DNA from: JAXLWB01 sp046328715
GTDB taxonomy: Bacteria; Chloroflexota; Anaerolineae; Caldilineales; Caldilineaceae
DNA: 43,199 nt
NCBI GenBank assembly: GCA_046328715.1
Contig: JAXLWB010000070.1
Span: 1 to 43,199, forward strand
Direction of reading: 5' to 3'
Position 1 is the stretch's first letter. Each line of letters opens with the position of its first letter. The translations under genes were made by a program, and so were the position numbers. The notes below the pieces were generated by a model. The model saw only the letters and a list, made by a program, of their open reading frames with translations. It was not told where the DNA came from and did no database searches. Below are positions 40,929 to 43,199 of this stretch, one piece after another.

Positions 40929-42365
40929 ATGTCTACTTCCATCTGGTGGATTCGGCGCGACTTGCGCCTGAGCGACGCCCCAGCGCTACAGGCTGCACTG
41001 CAAGCTGCCGATCAAACATTGCCCGTTTTTATCCTTGATCCGAAGTTGCTCCACTCAAGTTATGTCGGCGAAAAACGCACAGCATTCCTGTTTGATGGCC
41101 TACGCGCATTAGATCAAGATCTGCGTCAAGTCGGTAGCCACCTGATTATTTGTAGCGGCGACCCAGCCACAGAACTAACTACATTGTGTGGCGAACATAA
41201 CGTAACCGCCATCTACGCCGAGGCCGACGTTTCCCCTTACGCACGGCAGCGCGATGAGAGAGTTGCCCAAGCATTGGGCGAGCGACTTCGCTTTACCTCA
41301 GGACTCACGATTCGTCCACTTGATGCCGCGCTGAAGAAAGATGGCACCCCCTATACCGTCTACGGCCATTACAACACCAAGTGGAAATCGCTCGGAGTGA
41401 TACATGCTAGCGCTCTTCTTGCTGCCCCCATACATATTACGACCCCGCCAGATGTAAAGGGTCTCCCCCTGCCTGAGCAACCGACACAGGCAACCAGCAC
41501 ATTTTTCCCTGCGGGTGAACGAGTTGCCCAGAAGCGCTTGACAGACTTCGTCACAGGTGATAATGCACCTGTCTTTGGCTATGCGAACAACCGCAACCGA
41601 CCTGCCCTGGATGGCACTTCACAACTTTCTGCTTATCTACGTTTTGGGATGCTCTCTTTGCGTAGCGCCACCCAGGCAGCCTATGCGGCTCTGGAACGTG
41701 CGGCAAACCAGACTGCCCGCGCCAGCGTCGAAGTCTGGCTGGATGAACTGATCTGGCGCGAGTTTTATCTCACGATTCTGCACTATTTCCCGCATGTGCG
41801 AACCGGCAACTACCACGCCCAGTTTGACGGAATCCAATGGCTCAACGACGCAGACGACTTTGCCGCCTGGTGTGAGGGCAGAACTGGCTATCCCATCGTC
41901 GATGCGGCCATGCGTCAGATGAAGACCACAGGCTGGATGCACAACCGCGCCCGTATGATCGTCGCCTCGTTCCTGGTCAAAGATTTGTTGATCGATTGGC
42001 GCTGGGGCGAACGCTGGTTTATGCAGCAACTGATCGATGGCGACCCAGCAGCGAACAACGGCGGCTGGCAGTGGAGTGCTGGGGTCGGACCGAACGCAGC
42101 ACCCTACTTTCGTGTCTTTCAGCCGGTGACGCAAGGTGAAAAGTTCGACCCCGATGGGGTTTACATCCGGCGCTGGGTTCCCGAACTAACCCACGTCCCT
42201 AAGAAATTTATCCATCAGCCCTGGCTCATGAGCAAGAGCGAGCAACTTCGCGCCCGTTGTGAAATCGGCAAAGAATATCCCGCGCCGATTGTGGATCACG
42301 CATTCGCCCGTGAGCGTGTGCTCGCAGCCTACCGAGCGGCACGAATGCCTGTGCCAGAGGAATAA
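40929..42365 (+). CDS. phr: Deoxyribodipyrimidine photolyase
   Basis: This 478-aa class I CPD photolyase splits pyrimidine dimers using light and FADH-. The N-terminal antenna domain begins SIWWIRRDLRLSDAPAL. The FAD domain shows GTSQLSAYLRFGMLSLR, ELIWREFYLTIL, EGRTGYPIVDAAMRQM, TGWMHNRARMIVASFL and NNGGWQWSAGVGPNAAPYFR, with the tryptophans expected of the electron-transfer chain. Full length is normal. Start ATG 40929 has only a weak pyrimidine-rich leader. It lies in the light-response operon downstream of the CrtI-like gene; carH, crtB and phr are also neighbours in Thermus. Confidence 0.96.
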   Translation: MSTSIWWIRRDLRLSDAPALQAALQAADQTLPVFILDPKLLHSSYVGEKRTAFLFDGLRALDQDLRQVGSHLIICSGDPATELTTLCGEHNVTAIYAEADVSPYARQRDERVAQALGERLRFTSGLTIRPLDAALKKDGTPYTVYGHYNTKWKSLGVIHASALLAAPIHITTPPDVKGLPLPEQPTQATSTFFPAGERVAQKRLTDFVTGDNAPVFGYANNRNRPALDGTSQLSAYLRFGMLSLRSATQAAYAALERAANQTARASVEVWLDELIWREFYLTILHYFPHVRTGNYHAQFDGIQWLNDADDFAAWCEGRTGYPIVDAAMRQMKTTGWMHNRARMIVASFLVKDLLIDWRWGERWFMQQLIDGDPAANNGGWQWSAGVGPNAAPYFRVFQPVTQGEKFDPDGVYIRRWVPELTHVPKKFIHQPWLMSKSEQLRARCEIGKEYPAPIVDHAFARERVLAAYRAARMPVPEE

Positions 42366-42391
42366 CAAAAGAGCAAACTGGAGAGTATACG

Positions 42392-43199
42392 ATGAAAATT
42401 GTAAAGCGTATCTTACTGGGATTAGTTGGAATCATCGCAATTTTGTTGCTACTACTCTTTGGTTCGATTTGGGTGGATGGCTTCTTTGGTCAAGGACGAC
42501 TCGACGCGTTGACTAATATGAGCGTTGCAGCAGCCGACGGTACACCGATCCGTGCCTATCTCGCCAAACCATCGACACCTGGACCTCATCCTGCAGTGAT
42601 CATGATCCACGAATTCTACGGTCTGCGCCCGGATATGCTGAGCAAGGCCGATGCACTGGCCAACGAGGGCTATGTGGTGATTGCGCCCAATGTCTATCGC
42701 AGCGGCACCACCAACTGGATTCCCAGCGCCATCTACAAAGTCATCAGCGCGGACACCGCCCAAATCGACGGTGACCTCGATGCCGTCTTTCAATGGTTGT
42801 CCAGTCAGCCCGAAGTGCAGCCCGACCGCATCGCAATCATGGGCTTTTGCTTTGGCGGCGGCACCTCGCTGCGTTACAGCCTGAGCAACAACAAGCTAGC
42901 AGCCACCGCCGTCTTCTACGGCCAGCCGATCACCGATCCAGCCAAGTTGAAAGCACTTTCCGGCCCTTTCCTCGGCATCTTTGGGGGCGCGGACAACTCG
43001 ATTCCTGCCGATCAGGTGGCCGCCCTCAAACAAGGATTGGACGAAGCTGGTATCCAAAACGAGATCAAAATCTACGATGGGCAACCCCACGCCTTTGTCG
43101 GAGGGATGGATGAAATTGCCAAAGGTGGCGCGCCGCAAGAGGCGTGGAATCAACTGTTGGCCTTTCTCAAAACAAATCTCATTGAAGGCAAGGGCACAA
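42392..43199 (+). CDS. Membrane-anchored dienelactone hydrolase family protein (3' end missing)
   Basis: The gene runs off the window; 269 codons are seen. An N-terminal membrane anchor (ILLGLVGIIAILLLLLFGSI) is followed by a dienelactone-hydrolase domain with IHEFYGLRPDM, the Cys nucleophile motif GFCFGGG (Cys153), an acid near GIFGGADNSIP and the base in GQPHAF. These hydrolases act on lactones or esters. The ATG is preceded by GGAGAG 8 bases upstream. It is 26 bases from the photolyase stop and so probably in the same operon. The substrate is unknown. Confidence 0.88.
   Translation, partial: MKIVKRILLGLVGIIAILLLLLFGSIWVDGFFGQGRLDALTNMSVAAADGTPIRAYLAKPSTPGPHPAVIMIHEFYGLRPDMLSKADALANEGYVVIAPNVYRSGTTNWIPSAIYKVISADTAQIDGDLDAVFQWLSSQPEVQPDRIAIMGFCFGGGTSLRYSLSNNKLAATAVFYGQPITDPAKLKALSGPFLGIFGGADNSIPADQVAALKQGLDEAGIQNEIKIYDGQPHAFVGGMDEIAKGGAPQEAWNQLLAFLKTNLIEGKGT

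Overview
The window looks like a chromosomal segment of a Chloroflexota bacterium (Anaerolineae/Caldilineales or Herpetosiphon-like). This is inferred from gene style, not from a database match. The indicators are a BTAD-type regulator, a 1332-residue Thr/Pro-rich surface protein, secreted proteins ending in VFLP-x-x-x-R, a CarH-like B12 photoreceptor beside carotenoid genes, and about 50% GC. No rRNA, tRNA, CRISPR array or insertion sequence was seen.

Layout. (1) 198-1416: a small protein gene and a BTAD regulator. (2) 1967-3903 (+): a TIM-barrel sugar isomerase and a Gfo/Idh/MocA dehydrogenase. (3) 3988-12988 (-): an inositol-type catabolic block read iolB, iolC, lacI-type regulator, iolD, iolA/mmsA, Gfo/Idh dehydrogenase, and then a sugar-binding lipoprotein with its own promoter. 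A good promoter and a LacI-type operator lie upstream of iolB. No typical iolE, iolG, iolJ or transporter membrane genes are present. (4) 13194-15142: an alpha/beta hydrolase, a beta-repeat protein, and a small membrane coiled-coil protein. (5) 15152-19150: a Thr/Pro-rich, Ig-like, LPTTG-ended surface protein. (6) 19277-24920 (+): a tyrosine recombinase, ThrH-like phosphatase, flavodoxin, glucose-6-phosphate dehydrogenase and a secreted M6 protease. (7) 25030-32733: a polytopic His-rich membrane protein, divergent from a 2066-residue DUF11/LruC/beta-propeller surface protein. (8) 32938-43199: a CoA transferase, then phytoene synthase divergent from the CarH-like regulator. These are followed by an apparent operon of TIGR01777 epimerase, SRPBCC protein, CrtI-like oxidoreductase, membrane protein, DNA photolyase and a dienelactone hydrolase cut by the window edge.

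How the genes fit together. The iol block would convert an inositol-derived diketone through IolD, IolB and IolC and oxidise the resulting semialdehyde by IolA, under the LacI-type regulator. The right-hand block looks like a light/oxidative-damage response: B12 photoreceptor, carotenoid synthesis and photolyase, with a symmetric divergent operator between crtB and the regulator.

The most striking unexplained structure is a set of at least a dozen intergenic imperfect hairpins. They are assembled from short repeated words, differ in sequence from locus to locus, and nearly always begin within a few bases of an upstream stop codon.
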